From: Vreelandella massiliensis
GTDB taxonomy: Bacteria > Pseudomonadota > Gammaproteobacteria > Pseudomonadales > Halomonadaceae
Direction: 5' to 3'
Length of the DNA: 64,000 nt
Assembly: GCF_900155385.1 (NCBI RefSeq)
Contig: NZ_LT699746.1
Span: 62,001-126,000 of the forward strand
The notes under the pieces are model-generated. The model was not told where the DNA came from and did no database searches. It saw only the letters and a program-made list of their open reading frames with translations. This document shows positions 41,771 to 50,941 of the stretch, piece by piece. Each line of letters opens with the position of its first letter. Position 1 is the first letter of the stretch. The position numbers were made by a program, and so were the translations under genes.

Positions 41771-42318
41771 TCACGGCTCTCCTTCTTACGCTTTCCACGC
41801 TTTCCACGCTTTGCTTTTTGCTGGATAGAAGTCACCGTTGAGCCTGTAGGCTGCTCAACTTCTGTCAACCATGCCATACCATCTTCGTCAGGCGCCCCAA
41901 GGGTAACTTGCCTTTGTTCGTACCACTCGGCTGCCCGAAAAAACTTGTTTATGCAGAATTTAACCTTGTTATCGTCGTCGAGTACCGAGGCTAAGAGAAG
42001 ATTGTAGGAACGAATCAGCGCTACTACATCCACAGCCTGTTCGGACAACGGAGTTCGTAACTGAGCGTACATAGCGATAGCAATGGAGTATTGCCGGTGC
42101 GCTTGTTTGCAGCGCATCAGTGATCGAGGTGCGATACGACCGACTTGATAGGGGCGAGGTAGCCCCATCTCGGTTTCCATCTGCTTACGGTTATCATCAA
42201 TCCTCGATGGGTTGACGCCTAAAGCGCGCTGAATGTGAGGGTTGCTAAGGCCGCCGCGTAGCAATGTGCGAATAGCGGCATTCGACTCGCGCTGATCTAC
42301 TTTTGCATTTTGAGACAT
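41755..42318 (-). CDS. FlhC-like partner protein without zinc site (187 aa)
   Basis: This gene is immediately upstream of the zinc-containing FlhC-like gene and shares its domain plan: an N-terminal helix-turn-helix-like part (AIRTLLRGGLSNPHIQRAL), a middle helix (YSIAIAMYAQLRTPLSEQAV then YNLLLAS) and a basic C-tail (KRGKRGKRKK). The Cys pairs are missing. It may be the second subunit of a heteromeric activator, like AcaD or SetD with AcaC or SetC. Start at 42318; the 3' end overlaps the next gene. Confidence 0.6.
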   Translation of the reverse strand: MSQNAKVDQRESNAAIRTLLRGGLSNPHIQRALGVNPSRIDDNRKQMETEMGLPRPYQVGRIAPRSLMRCKQAHRQYSIAIAMYAQLRTPLSEQAVDVVALIRSYNLLLASVLDDDNKVKFCINKFFRAAEWYEQRQVTLGAPDEDGMAWLTEVEQPTGSTVTSIQQKAKRGKRGKRKKESRECFAT

Positions 42319-42330
42319 GGCGGACAGAGC

Positions 42331-42957
42331 TTAAAGGGGTTGAGTGGTTACGAGTTGGGCCAGCCGCATTTCTGAGAAAGATTGCGGATTGCGTGATGCA
42401 ATGACAAGCAAACTGGGGTCATACCGTAGTTCAAACAGTGGTTTACCATTTTTCTCGCAGCTATCCACGATAGCCTTGGCGGCATCGCGTAGAGCAGGGA
42501 AGGTCGTTGACACAAGCGCATCGGTGTCGTCTTCACAAAGGCCCGTTTTCGCTTGCATGAGATCGGGTGACGGTGCTTTCTCCCCCAAGTTGCGAAGCGT
42601 CAGTAAGAAGTCACTGGCCAACATTTCTTTCCCATTTGCGCTAGCGGCGCTGATTTCTTGAAGGGGGCAAAATTCACTAACAGATTGCATTGGCATATTG
42701 TCGATGAACGCTGAAATATCGGCATTTACGCGAAACGATGCGCAGACCGCAGAGGCTATCTGCTGGATTTCGCCATGCGTCATGCGACGAAGTGCTCGCA
42801 AACCGCGTGGGTGCTGGATGGATACCACATCGTCATAACTCTCTTGCTGCGCAATCATAAAAAGGCGCGTTTCGAGCAAGTGCAGATTAGGATCAATTTC
42901 GGCACAGGGGTCTGGGGGTGTGCGGTTAAGCTCAAAAATTTTCTGACTCACTTTCAT
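42331..42957 (-). CDS. Hypothetical protein (208 aa) next to the FlhC-like pair
   Basis: Start at 42957 (MKVSQKIFEL) is preferred to a longer frame from 43032 that would take in the end of the iscB element. The product is acidic and helical with a possible HTH-like part (LRALRRMTHGEIQQIASAVC). It is separated by only 12 bp from the FlhC-like pair, so it may be part of the same regulatory operon. The iscB insertion abuts its upstream region and may have displaced its promoter. Confidence 0.55.
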   Translation of the reverse strand: MKVSQKIFELNRTPPDPCAEIDPNLHLLETRLFMIAQQESYDDVVSIQHPRGLRALRRMTHGEIQQIASAVCASFRVNADISAFIDNMPMQSVSEFCPLQEISAASANGKEMLASDFLLTLRNLGEKAPSPDLMQAKTGLCEDDTDALVSTTFPALRDAAKAIVDSCEKNGKPLFELRYDPSLLVIASRNPQSFSEMRLAQLVTTQPL

Positions 42958-43028
42958 CAGATTTTGCGCGGGATACCCGGTATTTTTAGTGCCGGGGGGA
43001 TAGCGCGTCGCCCACAAGGCGACCTGGA

Positions 43029-44405
43029 TCACGCCACCGCGTGTCCCGCTCCTCCTTTTATTGGTTGATGGATCGTCGGCGTGACATGATAGCCGTAGCC
43101 ATCACCTCGCTGGATCACGGTGCAGTGTTTGTGCGAAATGCCTTGCACGGCACCGTGCTCGGTCTGGATGTTGAAGCTGCCTGTCTTGCGCACCGCGACA
43201 CGGCCCGTATGGGTGCCCGTTTTCTTGCCGGCAGGCACCACGGCTCTCACCATGTCGCCGGTTTGAAAGCCGTGTACCTGCTTTTGCCGCATCAACACAC
43301 CGCGCGGAAAGCCATGCTTTGTCAAACGCGTGCGCTGGTAGCTGCCGCGTCCGGTGGCTTTGATCGTCAGCGTCGGCACTGTCCAGTCATGCAGCGTCTC
43401 AAAAGCACCGACACAGGCGGCATCCAGGGCATGGGTTTTGGGAATGTCGAGGAGATTACGGTTGAATTTGGTGCGGCCACCACTGGCTACTGTCACCGGC
43501 AGGCCGGTGGCTTTGAGCGCATTAAACAGCGCCCAACGAGTGGCATTGACCGCACTGGCATCCCGTAGCGGGCGCTTGAGTTCACGCTGCACGCGCTCCA
43601 GCCGTGTGTCCGCCGACAAGCCGTTGGCCTTGAGGCGCTTTTTCAGGCCTTTGTCACGCGCAAAGAAGTCCGCCAGAGGCAACGCATTCTTGGCCTGGTT
43701 GCAGTTGTGACAGCTTAGCGTCAAATTACTGACGCGGTTGGAGCCACCGCGCGAGCGTGGCACTACATGCTCGATTTCCAGCGGTGTATCGGCGGTGCCG
43801 CAGTAGGCACACTCGCGGCCCCACTTCTCCAACAGGTACTCGCGCACCTCGTAACCGAGCAAGGTTCCCTGCTGGTACTCGACGCCGCTGATCTCGGGGT
43901 TGTCGAGTTGCTGGGTATCAAAGCGCACCAACTCCTGACTGATTGCGGTGATCGGCGTCAGCCGAGACAGCCGATCCACCCACGCCATGACGGTATCCAC
44001 CCGATGCTGCAAGCTGGGTGGCTGCCAGCCGGCTTTGCGCGTCCGGTTGTCAAAACGTGGCGCCCGGTAGCGCAAATTGGCCGACCGGCGGCGACGACGA
44101 AAGCCCCGGCGCTGCTCCAATGCCTTTTTGATCTGAAAGCCGCGATGCACCAGATCAAACAGGCACAGTACATGGCGCTGCTCACCCTCCGACTCGCGCA
44201 TCAGCGCCAGCCCCGTGGTCTTGCTGCCGGGATCGAGCCCTAAGCGAAGCGGTTGCGTCTCACCGCCCACCCGATCCTTAAGCCGGATCGTGAACGGGTA
44301 GCGTTTATGCACCACGGCACGACCGCGCTCTAGCAGCAACCGCGCGCGCTTTTCGCAACACGGCATCAACGGCTGCTTCTGTTTATCCCATACGAAAACC
44401 GCCAT
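43029..44405 (-). CDS. iscB: IscB RNA-guided nuclease (458 aa), catalytically intact
   Basis: All IscB landmarks are visible. The N-terminal PLMP motif is at residues 12-15. RuvC-I is LGLDPGSKTTG with Asp58. An Arg-rich bridge helix covers residues 94-117, and RuvC-II is ISQELVRFD with Glu158. The HNH domain runs from CAYC (199-202) and IEHVVPRSRGG (His213) to CHNCNQAKN. RuvC-III is HALDAACVG (His325, Asp328). All catalytic residues are present, so RNA-guided DNA cleavage is expected. The omega RNA lies just upstream at 44406-44705. No tnpA transposase is adjacent. Confidence 0.93.
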   Translation of the reverse strand: MAVFVWDKQKQPLMPCCEKRARLLLERGRAVVHKRYPFTIRLKDRVGGETQPLRLGLDPGSKTTGLALMRESEGEQRHVLCLFDLVHRGFQIKKALEQRRGFRRRRRSANLRYRAPRFDNRTRKAGWQPPSLQHRVDTVMAWVDRLSRLTPITAISQELVRFDTQQLDNPEISGVEYQQGTLLGYEVREYLLEKWGRECAYCGTADTPLEIEHVVPRSRGGSNRVSNLTLSCHNCNQAKNALPLADFFARDKGLKKRLKANGLSADTRLERVQRELKRPLRDASAVNATRWALFNALKATGLPVTVASGGRTKFNRNLLDIPKTHALDAACVGAFETLHDWTVPTLTIKATGRGSYQRTRLTKHGFPRGVLMRQKQVHGFQTGDMVRAVVPAGKKTGTHTGRVAVRKTGSFNIQTEHGAVQGISHKHCTVIQRGDGYGYHVTPTIHQPIKGGAGHAVA

Positions 44406-44705
44406 GAGATTTCCTCCTTAAAACATGCCCTTACGGGCCTCGTGTCGCGGGGCTTGCGCCCCGTCTCCCCTCGGGAATGTCGATAACCGGCTCCTGCCGA
44501 CGATACTGCTATCGGCAGCGATCAAGACCTTCGGCGTTTTACCTTGCGCCAGCATGATCCTGACCTTTCAGAGCAGCGGACTGAGGAAGCATCCACTGGT
44601 GAGTCTTGGCGACCTGTTATCAACGTAGCGGCCATACGGCCCGCTCTCCCTGGTCAACCCGGCTTGTGGTTACAAGCCTCTGTATTCAGGCAGAGGTAGT
44701 TGACC
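44406..44705 (-). ncRNA. IscB omega RNA scaffold
   Basis: The transcript leading into iscB is highly structured. The 5' GGTCAAC pairs with GTTGACC to close the first stem. An inner hairpin with CCTCTGCC/CAGAGG lies within. Then come GGGAGAGCGGGCC and a GGCCGCTACG arm, and near the 3' end GGCCCGTAAGGGC just before the ribosome site AAGGAGG. This block is strongly reminiscent of the conserved omega RNA found 5' of iscB genes. The guide lies 5' of the first stem. Confidence 0.8.
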
Positions 44706-44724
44706 ATCCCTTGTCTCCCTGTGC
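44706..44724 (-). ncRNA. Candidate omega RNA guide segment
   Basis: In IscB loci the guide is the stretch immediately 5' of the conserved omega RNA stem. Read on the minus strand it ends CAGGGAGACAAGGGAT directly before the first stem. Upstream of it the transglycosylase gene ends at 44725, so the guide copies host sequence at the insertion edge. Exact length is unknown. Confidence 0.5.
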
Positions 44725-45267
44725 TCAAAACTGCTGTTGCAGTTGTCGATAGAAATGTGTGACGCGCTCGCCGTACCGGCGCGAGGCGTTATCGTCGCTA
44801 TATGTGTAGTAGCGACCTATCCCAATCAAAGGATCGTCCGTACTGTTCATGGCCTCTTGTAGAATTTCAGCGCCTACTTCCAGGTTGGTGCGAACATCGA
44901 GTAGGTCGGTTGGGTCATCTACTCGATGGCCGTGCCAATGAAGATTGATTTGCAACATTCCCACGTCAATGCTTCGGTGCGATTGCAAAAGCTCGGTGAG
45001 CTGGCGTTCTGCTTCTTCACGGCTGTCTGGGTATTGACCTGGCAACGAGGCAACGCGCAGAGCGAAAGGGTGGGGGGAAACACCACTCTTGTCGCCGTGT
45101 GCAGATTCAGCCAGCGCCACGGAGTACAAAAGCATTGGATCAATACCGACTTGTTCTCCGACGGTGCCGAACACGCTGTTTTCGATGGGGTTGGCGGAAG
45201 TTAATGAGCTTCCCATAAGAGAGACTACAAGCACCCCGCTTGACCAAGTGTGAGTCCTTATATTCAT
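44725..45267 (-). CDS. Lytic transglycosylase, conjugation type (180 aa)
   Basis: A signal peptide (SGVLVVSLMGSSLTSA) precedes an SLT-like domain. The catalytic Glu is in SVALAESAHGDKSG, followed by VGMLQINLHWHG and a C-terminal YGERVTHFYRQL. Such proteins (VirB1/P19-like) open peptidoglycan for the conjugation channel, and it sits between regulators and transfer genes. The gene is complete; the iscB/omega RNA element abuts its 3' end without truncating it. Confidence 0.8.
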   Translation of the reverse strand: MNIRTHTWSSGVLVVSLMGSSLTSANPIENSVFGTVGEQVGIDPMLLYSVALAESAHGDKSGVSPHPFALRVASLPGQYPDSREEAERQLTELLQSHRSIDVGMLQINLHWHGHRVDDPTDLLDVRTNLEVGAEILQEAMNSTDDPLIGIGRYYTYSDDNASRRYGERVTHFYRQLQQQF

Positions 45268-45621
45268 AGCTGATAAGCCTTTCCAATTTCTATTTCGTTA
45301 TAAAAATGGAGGCAGCCTGGTGTCAGTGGGATTATCTATATCCGTGTGCTTAGCGCTGCTTTACCTTTCTGGGTATTAGGCTAACCCGCTATCAAAAGCG
45401 ACCAAGTGTGTGAGACAAGGGCGTTCATCCTGAACGTATCGGCGGGAACACTGGTGCCTTCGGGGTTGAGCCTTTTTTTTAATATAAATCAAGGGGATGC
45501 AGATATATAAGCTAACAAAAAATTGTCTTTTAAGGAAGGTGTAAAATTGACATATCTCAAATTAGGTCGTCACCGGAAGGCTGCTAAAATGGAAAGTAGG
45601 AAGCACTAAGGAGAGGAAATT
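45268..45621. other. 354-bp intergenic region before the 140-aa membrane protein
   Basis: The region holds a short hairpin (CGTTCA-TCC-TGAACG near 45431-45445), a T8 run after GAGCC near 45470, and a TTGACA near 45547. A transcription terminator followed by a promoter is likely. A small structured leader is possible, but I could not match one. Confidence 0.45.
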
Positions 45622-46044
45622 ATGCAGTGGTTAAATCCCGATGCCGTTAGACAAAAAGATCATCGTCGATTGCTGATGTACGCCGGTATTTTCAGTGCAG
45701 TGTTGCTTGTAATGGGTGGCTGGCTATACGCGGGTGGACTGGTGTACCACGGTCATTTGGTTTTTGCAGGCGTTGTTATTTTTGGTGCTATCACACTGAT
45801 CAGTGGCGTTATGCACGTTTTCCCCGTCGTCCATTGGGCATTGTTGCCCCTCGTCTTGGCGGGAATGGCACTACCCTTGTTCCCGACGTTCCAATACGAA
45901 ATCCTGCGTTTAACCGATATTGACTTGATCGGTATGAAGTCGCTCATGGTTGCTATACCGGCAGCGATGATGCTGTTTGGTCGTGTGGTTTGGTCAGGCT
46001 ACTTATCTGATCCTCGCTATGTGAAGATCATTGATAGCAACTAG
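45622..46044 (+). CDS. Membrane protein, four TM segments (140 aa)
   Basis: AAGGAGAGG precedes the ATG. Four hydrophobic segments are visible (IFSAVLLVMGGWLYAGG, HLVFAGVVIFGAITLISGV, WALLPLVLAGMALPLF, SLMVAIPAAMMLFGRVVW). It should be an inner-membrane protein. It converges on traG, with a bidirectional terminator between. No family was recognised; it may be an accessory transfer or exclusion protein. Confidence 0.7.
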   Translation: MQWLNPDAVRQKDHRRLLMYAGIFSAVLLVMGGWLYAGGLVYHGHLVFAGVVIFGAITLISGVMHVFPVVHWALLPLVLAGMALPLFPTFQYEILRLTDIDLIGMKSLMVAIPAAMMLFGRVVWSGYLSDPRYVKIIDSN

Positions 46045-46062
46045 CGAAAAGATCACATACCG

Positions 46063-46088
46063 AAAAAACCCGCCTCGGCGGGTTTTTT
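46063..46088. terminator. Bidirectional intrinsic terminator
   Basis: AAAAAACCCGCC and GGCGGGTTTTTT form a perfect stem with flanking A- and T-runs, suiting termination of both the rightward membrane-protein gene and the leftward transcript that ends with traG. Confidence 0.9.
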
Positions 46089-46105
46089 CATTGGAGAGTT
46101 AAGGC

Positions 46106-49100
46106 TTATCCGTTATGTAATCGCATGATTTCAGAATGTTCGTAAGCCGCTCTAGCCCCACCTTCTCTTTGCTCGCTTGTGAGCCCTGTTGCTACGGAGT
46201 CAGCGACGTTAGTGGCCCAGTTGTCATAACGGCTTTGGTCTTGTGGTGAAAGCTGATCATAATTCACTCCTTCCGCAGTGGCCGCTTCGCGTGCAACGGC
46301 GTCAATACCACTCTGGAAAAGCGCTTGACGCTGATCCGCATCGCTTGAATGGAGTGCCGAGGCGATAGTGCCTACACCCGCTGAATCAAACTGGCTGGCA
46401 TAGTAATCACGCGCATTTTCAACACGGCCTTGGTTATATGCTCCCCGTGCTTCATTGATGTCGCCGGTATCACGGTACGTTTGGCCAGCATTGAACGCAG
46501 CTTGTGCTGCCGGTGAACTCAGGTCGACCGACCCACCACCGGCTTCAAAGGCTTGACGCTGATCTTCGTTCATAGAGCCGTAACCGAAGGCTTGGGCTTG
46601 ATGATCCGGTAGCCCCAGTCCTTGTCCGACTGAAGAAACAGCACCACCACCCGTCGGGTTTTGAAGCATGGTGGGCGCCATCATATCGCCGCTGCTGCTA
46701 GTAGGGTCGTTACCCGACCACCCGCCACCTGGCATGATTCGATCCGACGCGCCAGCAAAGCCGCCTTGCACATCGGCGGTTGCGCTTTCGCCTAGCACCG
46801 CTGATGCGAGTTTATTGCCAGCCCAGGTATTCGACGGTGATCCAGCCCCATCTATACGAGAGCTAATCGCATCGCCAGCTTGTTTTTGCTGGTTATCGGA
46901 GTTGGTCTGGCGTGCAGCGTCGGCATTGGCCCCGTAATGGGATTCGACAAGGCCACGATCCCCATTGGGGCCGAGGCTATGTTCAGGCGTCGGAGTGCTT
47001 TGATAAGCACCGCCACCGACATCCGCAGGCTGATCAATACCGTCACCAATACCTTCATTACGGCCAGCCCCCGATCCAGGCATGGTGTCACCGTAGCTAC
47101 CGCCGGATGCGTCACCCAGTACGCTAAGAAATTCCGCTTGATGTTCTGAATCGCCATGATAAAGCTCGTACATTTGCGCAGCAGCCTTCGCGTCGGTGCT
47201 CGACATGCCATAACCGCCATCATCTTTATCCGCTGCATACCGAATGGCCCGCTCATTAGCGGACTGTTTCATATCGCTGGACGCATTGGTGTTGAAGTAG
47301 CCATCCAGTTTAGCGGATGCGCCGCTGTCGGTCAGCATTTTACCAACGCGATCAGCGCGGAAAGATTCGCTGGCACCGAATTGCTCGCTGGCTTGTTCTA
47401 GCTTCTGAAAACTCTTGGAAGTCGACGTTACTTCACTGGCAGAAGACTGCATGGAGTGAGCACGTTCAGCCCCCCATGTTTGAGCCAGCTGTTCCTGCGA
47501 GGTGCCCTGTAGCTGATGCGAAAGCGATTCAGCAAGTGCGGCTGTATCCGATTCGCTCCAACTGCTACCCGCCGTGCTTTGAAGTGTATCGCTAACCGTT
47601 TGGTCAACAGAAAAGCCTTGAGAGGCCGCAGCGGAAACACTGATGCCCATTTTGCTGAGAATGCCGCCCAGTGTTTTTCCTGTCCCTGCGCTGGCGTTGG
47701 CCGCCATTTCAGAACGCAGTGCTTCCGTTTGTGTCTTGGAAAGATCGAGCTTTTCCCCAATCTGCGAGGCTGTGTCATTAAGCGCGTTGACGCCTTCCGT
47801 GCTGGTACTATTAAGCGCACTATTAAATGATTCGACGCGCCCTTGCGAGCTAGATAGTGTTTCACCTTCTTTATAGCCCGTTGTGGCAGAGCCCATAAGC
47901 GATTCCGACGCCTGCACCTGCTCTTGCCGTGCTGACTGCATGGAGCTTTGTGATAGCTGCCCCACATCGAACTTGAATAAGCTATCTTCAGCCCCAGAGA
48001 GGACTCGACCAGAACCGGCGCTATGTTGGTACATCGCCGCGCTTTGCATGACAGCGCCAGGCTGAACCGCATCGGGAGAAGCGACTTTTTCATTTACATG
48101 GTCAGCACCTTGCATACGCTGGGCGAGCGATGTCATGGCGTATGCCGAGCCGGTCAACAGCACAAGCGTTAAGATTGGTGTTGAAGCAGCGAGCATCCCC
48201 CCAACCGCAATCCAGTGTGATAGGCGTTTATCTGCTTGATCGAGTGCATAGAACGACGAGGAAAAGTTGTCGATTTGCGCCAGCTCGCCAGCGGCGACGG
48301 TATGCAAGTACAAATTTGTCATGGCTAATACTGGCATCCAAAGTTGTACCCACAACAACATTTGCCCGTATTTCATGGCGAGCTTCATCCCGATACCGCC
48401 CAGCACAAGGATGAAGGCAGCAAAAGGCAGGATGGAGTACGCAAATCCCTCGATGAACGTCATCATCGGCCTAACTGTTGACATAAAGATGGTCTGTTCA
48501 CTGGCCCATTGCACATTACGCTGATCAAGCGCCTGATTCACCATGACAGCCGTATTGGTATCGAGAAAGTCCTTATAGCGATCCCCCATTGATTGAATAA
48601 AAATGGGTTCCAAAAGGGACAATTTCACAAAATCTTGAGCATCTTCAGTGCCCAGACCCAACATATCGAGTGAGTCCGATATTTCCTCAGAAGGGGTGTT
48701 GCCACTGGGGCCAGCGCTCATACCGCCTTCGGGCTTGATAAGTCGTTCCAAAACATCGTCGAGGTCATGGCCACTGCTGACCGAATCCGTCCAGCTAATG
48801 AGCTTAGGGTAGGCAGCGGTGCAAGTTTTATTGACAGGCGAGCTTAATCCACCCGTTTCATAATAGGGTGTCGAAAACGTCTTTGAGTTAAATTTGATGC
48901 CTTCCGTCTCGTCGAAAGGGTCGTCGTAGATTTCCTCAATCGTCGCTTCACCGCGCAGAATCTTTTGTGAGGTGCAGTTACGAAGGTATTGATCCCAGCT
49001 TTCACGAAAACCTGGCTCTGCCTCGTCCAGTGCGGCTAATAGGGCTGTATCAGAGCCACCACGGCGGACAGTGTTAAGCACCTTCAGGGCGTCAACAAAA

Positions 49101-49513
49101 CCGCCGCCTTGTGATAGGCCCGTGGGAGCAGTCGAGGCGTTCAATGGGGCAAAGGCGGTTTCAAACATTTCGGTTAACCCTAGCCCGACTTGTGACACCA
49201 TCGCGCCAGGAGCCGCGATACCCAGTGGTACATCACCCACCGTTTCATCGTGATTGTCGTAAACGCCGTGGACAGCCACATCCACGGTGGGGCCAAACAT
49301 CAGGGCATAGAGCAAAAAGGCAGCAGCAATCTGACCGACGCTGATCTCCTTGCCGCCGTTCATAATGGTCTGAAAGCCTAAAATAATGATGCCCAGCACC
49401 ATGCCGATTTGAATCAACTGGGAAAAGTCACCGCTGCCGGTAATGGACGCGACGGCTTTTAATACTTCGGCTAAGTAGGCACCGGAGCCGATAGAATAAA
49501 TCACATAATCCAT
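46106..49513 (-). CDS. traG: TraG-like mating-pair stabilisation protein (1135 aa)
   Basis: The N-terminal half is hydrophobic with several membrane segments (for example IQIGMVLGIIILGF, IAAAFLLYALMFG, AFILVLGGIGMKLAMKYG), as in the TraG_N domain. The C-terminal half (from about residue 470) is a large polar periplasmic part rich in Ser, Gln and Ala, with helices that recall the F TraG distal region. It closes the cluster traF-traH-traG, read leftward, and ends at the strong terminator. It stabilises mating pairs and may affect entry exclusion. Confidence 0.85.
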   Translation of the reverse strand: MDYVIYSIGSGAYLAEVLKAVASITGSGDFSQLIQIGMVLGIIILGFQTIMNGGKEISVGQIAAAFLLYALMFGPTVDVAVHGVYDNHDETVGDVPLGIAAPGAMVSQVGLGLTEMFETAFAPLNASTAPTGLSQGGGFVDALKVLNTVRRGGSDTALLAALDEAEPGFRESWDQYLRNCTSQKILRGEATIEEIYDDPFDETEGIKFNSKTFSTPYYETGGLSSPVNKTCTAAYPKLISWTDSVSSGHDLDDVLERLIKPEGGMSAGPSGNTPSEEISDSLDMLGLGTEDAQDFVKLSLLEPIFIQSMGDRYKDFLDTNTAVMVNQALDQRNVQWASEQTIFMSTVRPMMTFIEGFAYSILPFAAFILVLGGIGMKLAMKYGQMLLWVQLWMPVLAMTNLYLHTVAAGELAQIDNFSSSFYALDQADKRLSHWIAVGGMLAASTPILTLVLLTGSAYAMTSLAQRMQGADHVNEKVASPDAVQPGAVMQSAAMYQHSAGSGRVLSGAEDSLFKFDVGQLSQSSMQSARQEQVQASESLMGSATTGYKEGETLSSSQGRVESFNSALNSTSTEGVNALNDTASQIGEKLDLSKTQTEALRSEMAANASAGTGKTLGGILSKMGISVSAAASQGFSVDQTVSDTLQSTAGSSWSESDTAALAESLSHQLQGTSQEQLAQTWGAERAHSMQSSASEVTSTSKSFQKLEQASEQFGASESFRADRVGKMLTDSGASAKLDGYFNTNASSDMKQSANERAIRYAADKDDGGYGMSSTDAKAAAQMYELYHGDSEHQAEFLSVLGDASGGSYGDTMPGSGAGRNEGIGDGIDQPADVGGGAYQSTPTPEHSLGPNGDRGLVESHYGANADAARQTNSDNQQKQAGDAISSRIDGAGSPSNTWAGNKLASAVLGESATADVQGGFAGASDRIMPGGGWSGNDPTSSSGDMMAPTMLQNPTGGGAVSSVGQGLGLPDHQAQAFGYGSMNEDQRQAFEAGGGSVDLSSPAAQAAFNAGQTYRDTGDINEARGAYNQGRVENARDYYASQFDSAGVGTIASALHSSDADQRQALFQSGIDAVAREAATAEGVNYDQLSPQDQSRYDNWATNVADSVATGLTSEQREGGARAAYEHSEIMRLHNG

Positions 49514-49522
49514 AGAGCCTCC

Positions 49523-50941
49523 TTAGTTTGTGCCTACTACATCAGGGTTGGTGTTGCTTAGATGGTGGCGAGGCACGTCCGCTTCTTGTAAAAGCGCACG
49601 GTACATCGCTTCCATATCCGCTACGTTTTGATCCACCTGAATTTCACGGGTTTGCGCGTGGAGCAGGTCAGTCGCCTCAGTGATTAAATCCATCACGCGG
49701 CTTCGATGTGGAGAGTCCATATTGTTAGCAGCGGTGCGCGCCGCACGAAGTTGCGCACGAACCAAGTTGACTGACATTTCAAGAGACAGGAGTGGTAGAA
49801 ACTCACGGGCGAGGTGTTCGGCGGCGGCCTGGTTGATAGGTGCTAAACGTGCCATGCGAGCGCCAAACTCAAACGGCAACGATGTCATTAGGTTTTGCTG
49901 CGACTGAGGTACGGCGCTATCGGGATTGTGTTCTTCACCATAAGCGGCAATGAGGCCGGAGCTTGAAGACGAACCAAGAAGTGCGTCTTCTAGTAATTGC
50001 GACATCCCTTCAACGTCTTGCGTCGTTGCGGTAGGGGAGTCGCATTCGCTGTAATTGTTGCAAGAGACGACCTGTTCGTTATCGCCGCCAAAAACGAAAG
50101 AGTAGAGGTTGAGTTGTCCGTTTATCGTGTCGACATCGCGTTCTTCGTCGGGACTGCCTTTTTGTCCGACAATCACGGTGCCGGTGACGGACTGCACCAT
50201 TTCCATGATTTCATTGTTGCTGCCATTGCCGACCCATGACCAACTGCCAACATCGGCATCCTGCAAAGCCGTCCAAAAGATATTGCCGACCATTTCGTTG
50301 TAGTCGTCTTGGGTTTGAGTGTTGGTGCTAATAGCGGATTCGGTATTGCTGCCGTCGCCGATATTGCTGAAAGAGTCAAAGAAGTCGTCGAACGCCTGTC
50401 CTTCTTGCCCTGTCAGGCCCATGTCGACATTGAAACTACGCTCAATCGCTTGCGCCCCTGGTGCCATGATCCCTTGTGCCATTTCACAAGAGTTCATTGA
50501 TAACGCATTGAGTTCCCTGACGGTATTTTCAATTTCTTGCATCAAACCCGCGATTTTGGGGGATACCACTTCCAGGCCGAGTTTAAAGGCCATGTTTTTC
50601 GCGTTACTGATGATGGCACGGCCAATTTGCGTTAGCTGGTCAGAGTCAACGAACGAGAACGAGCCGCCAAATAAGTCGATGCCGCCGCAAGAAGCATCGG
50701 CGCTGGGCATTTGAATATTGACTAGCTGTTCTTCCATCACGGGTGAGCGCACGCGCATTCCGCCGCCGGAAATGACACCACGAGACTGGGTTTCCCATTT
50801 CCCCGCAGGTGAATGAGACACCATGCCGTCAAACATGCCGCTAATCGTTTCGTTCACGCCTGTTGCCTGAGCTGTTGCGCTTATTAAAGTGAAGCTAGCA
50901 AGGGCGATGGCACCGGCTAGCGGTTTCACACGTAGCGTCAT
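49523..50941 (-). CDS. traH: TraH-like conjugation protein (472 aa)
   Basis: A signal peptide (GAIALASFTLISATAQA) is followed by the typical TraH opening (ETISGMFDGMVSH, then ETQSRGVISGGGMRVRSP) and several conserved Cys (DASCGGIDLFGGSFSFVD, MNSCEMAQGIM). TraH is a periplasmic/outer-membrane-associated component of F-type pili that acts with TraF and TraW. It overlaps traF by 4 bases and lies 9 bases before traG, so the three are one operon. Confidence 0.9.
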   Translation of the reverse strand: MTLRVKPLAGAIALASFTLISATAQATGVNETISGMFDGMVSHSPAGKWETQSRGVISGGGMRVRSPVMEEQLVNIQMPSADASCGGIDLFGGSFSFVDSDQLTQIGRAIISNAKNMAFKLGLEVVSPKIAGLMQEIENTVRELNALSMNSCEMAQGIMAPGAQAIERSFNVDMGLTGQEGQAFDDFFDSFSNIGDGSNTESAISTNTQTQDDYNEMVGNIFWTALQDADVGSWSWVGNGSNNEIMEMVQSVTGTVIVGQKGSPDEERDVDTINGQLNLYSFVFGGDNEQVVSCNNYSECDSPTATTQDVEGMSQLLEDALLGSSSSSGLIAAYGEEHNPDSAVPQSQQNLMTSLPFEFGARMARLAPINQAAAEHLAREFLPLLSLEMSVNLVRAQLRAARTAANNMDSPHRSRVMDLITEATDLLHAQTREIQVDQNVADMEAMYRALLQEADVPRHHLSNTNPDVVGTN

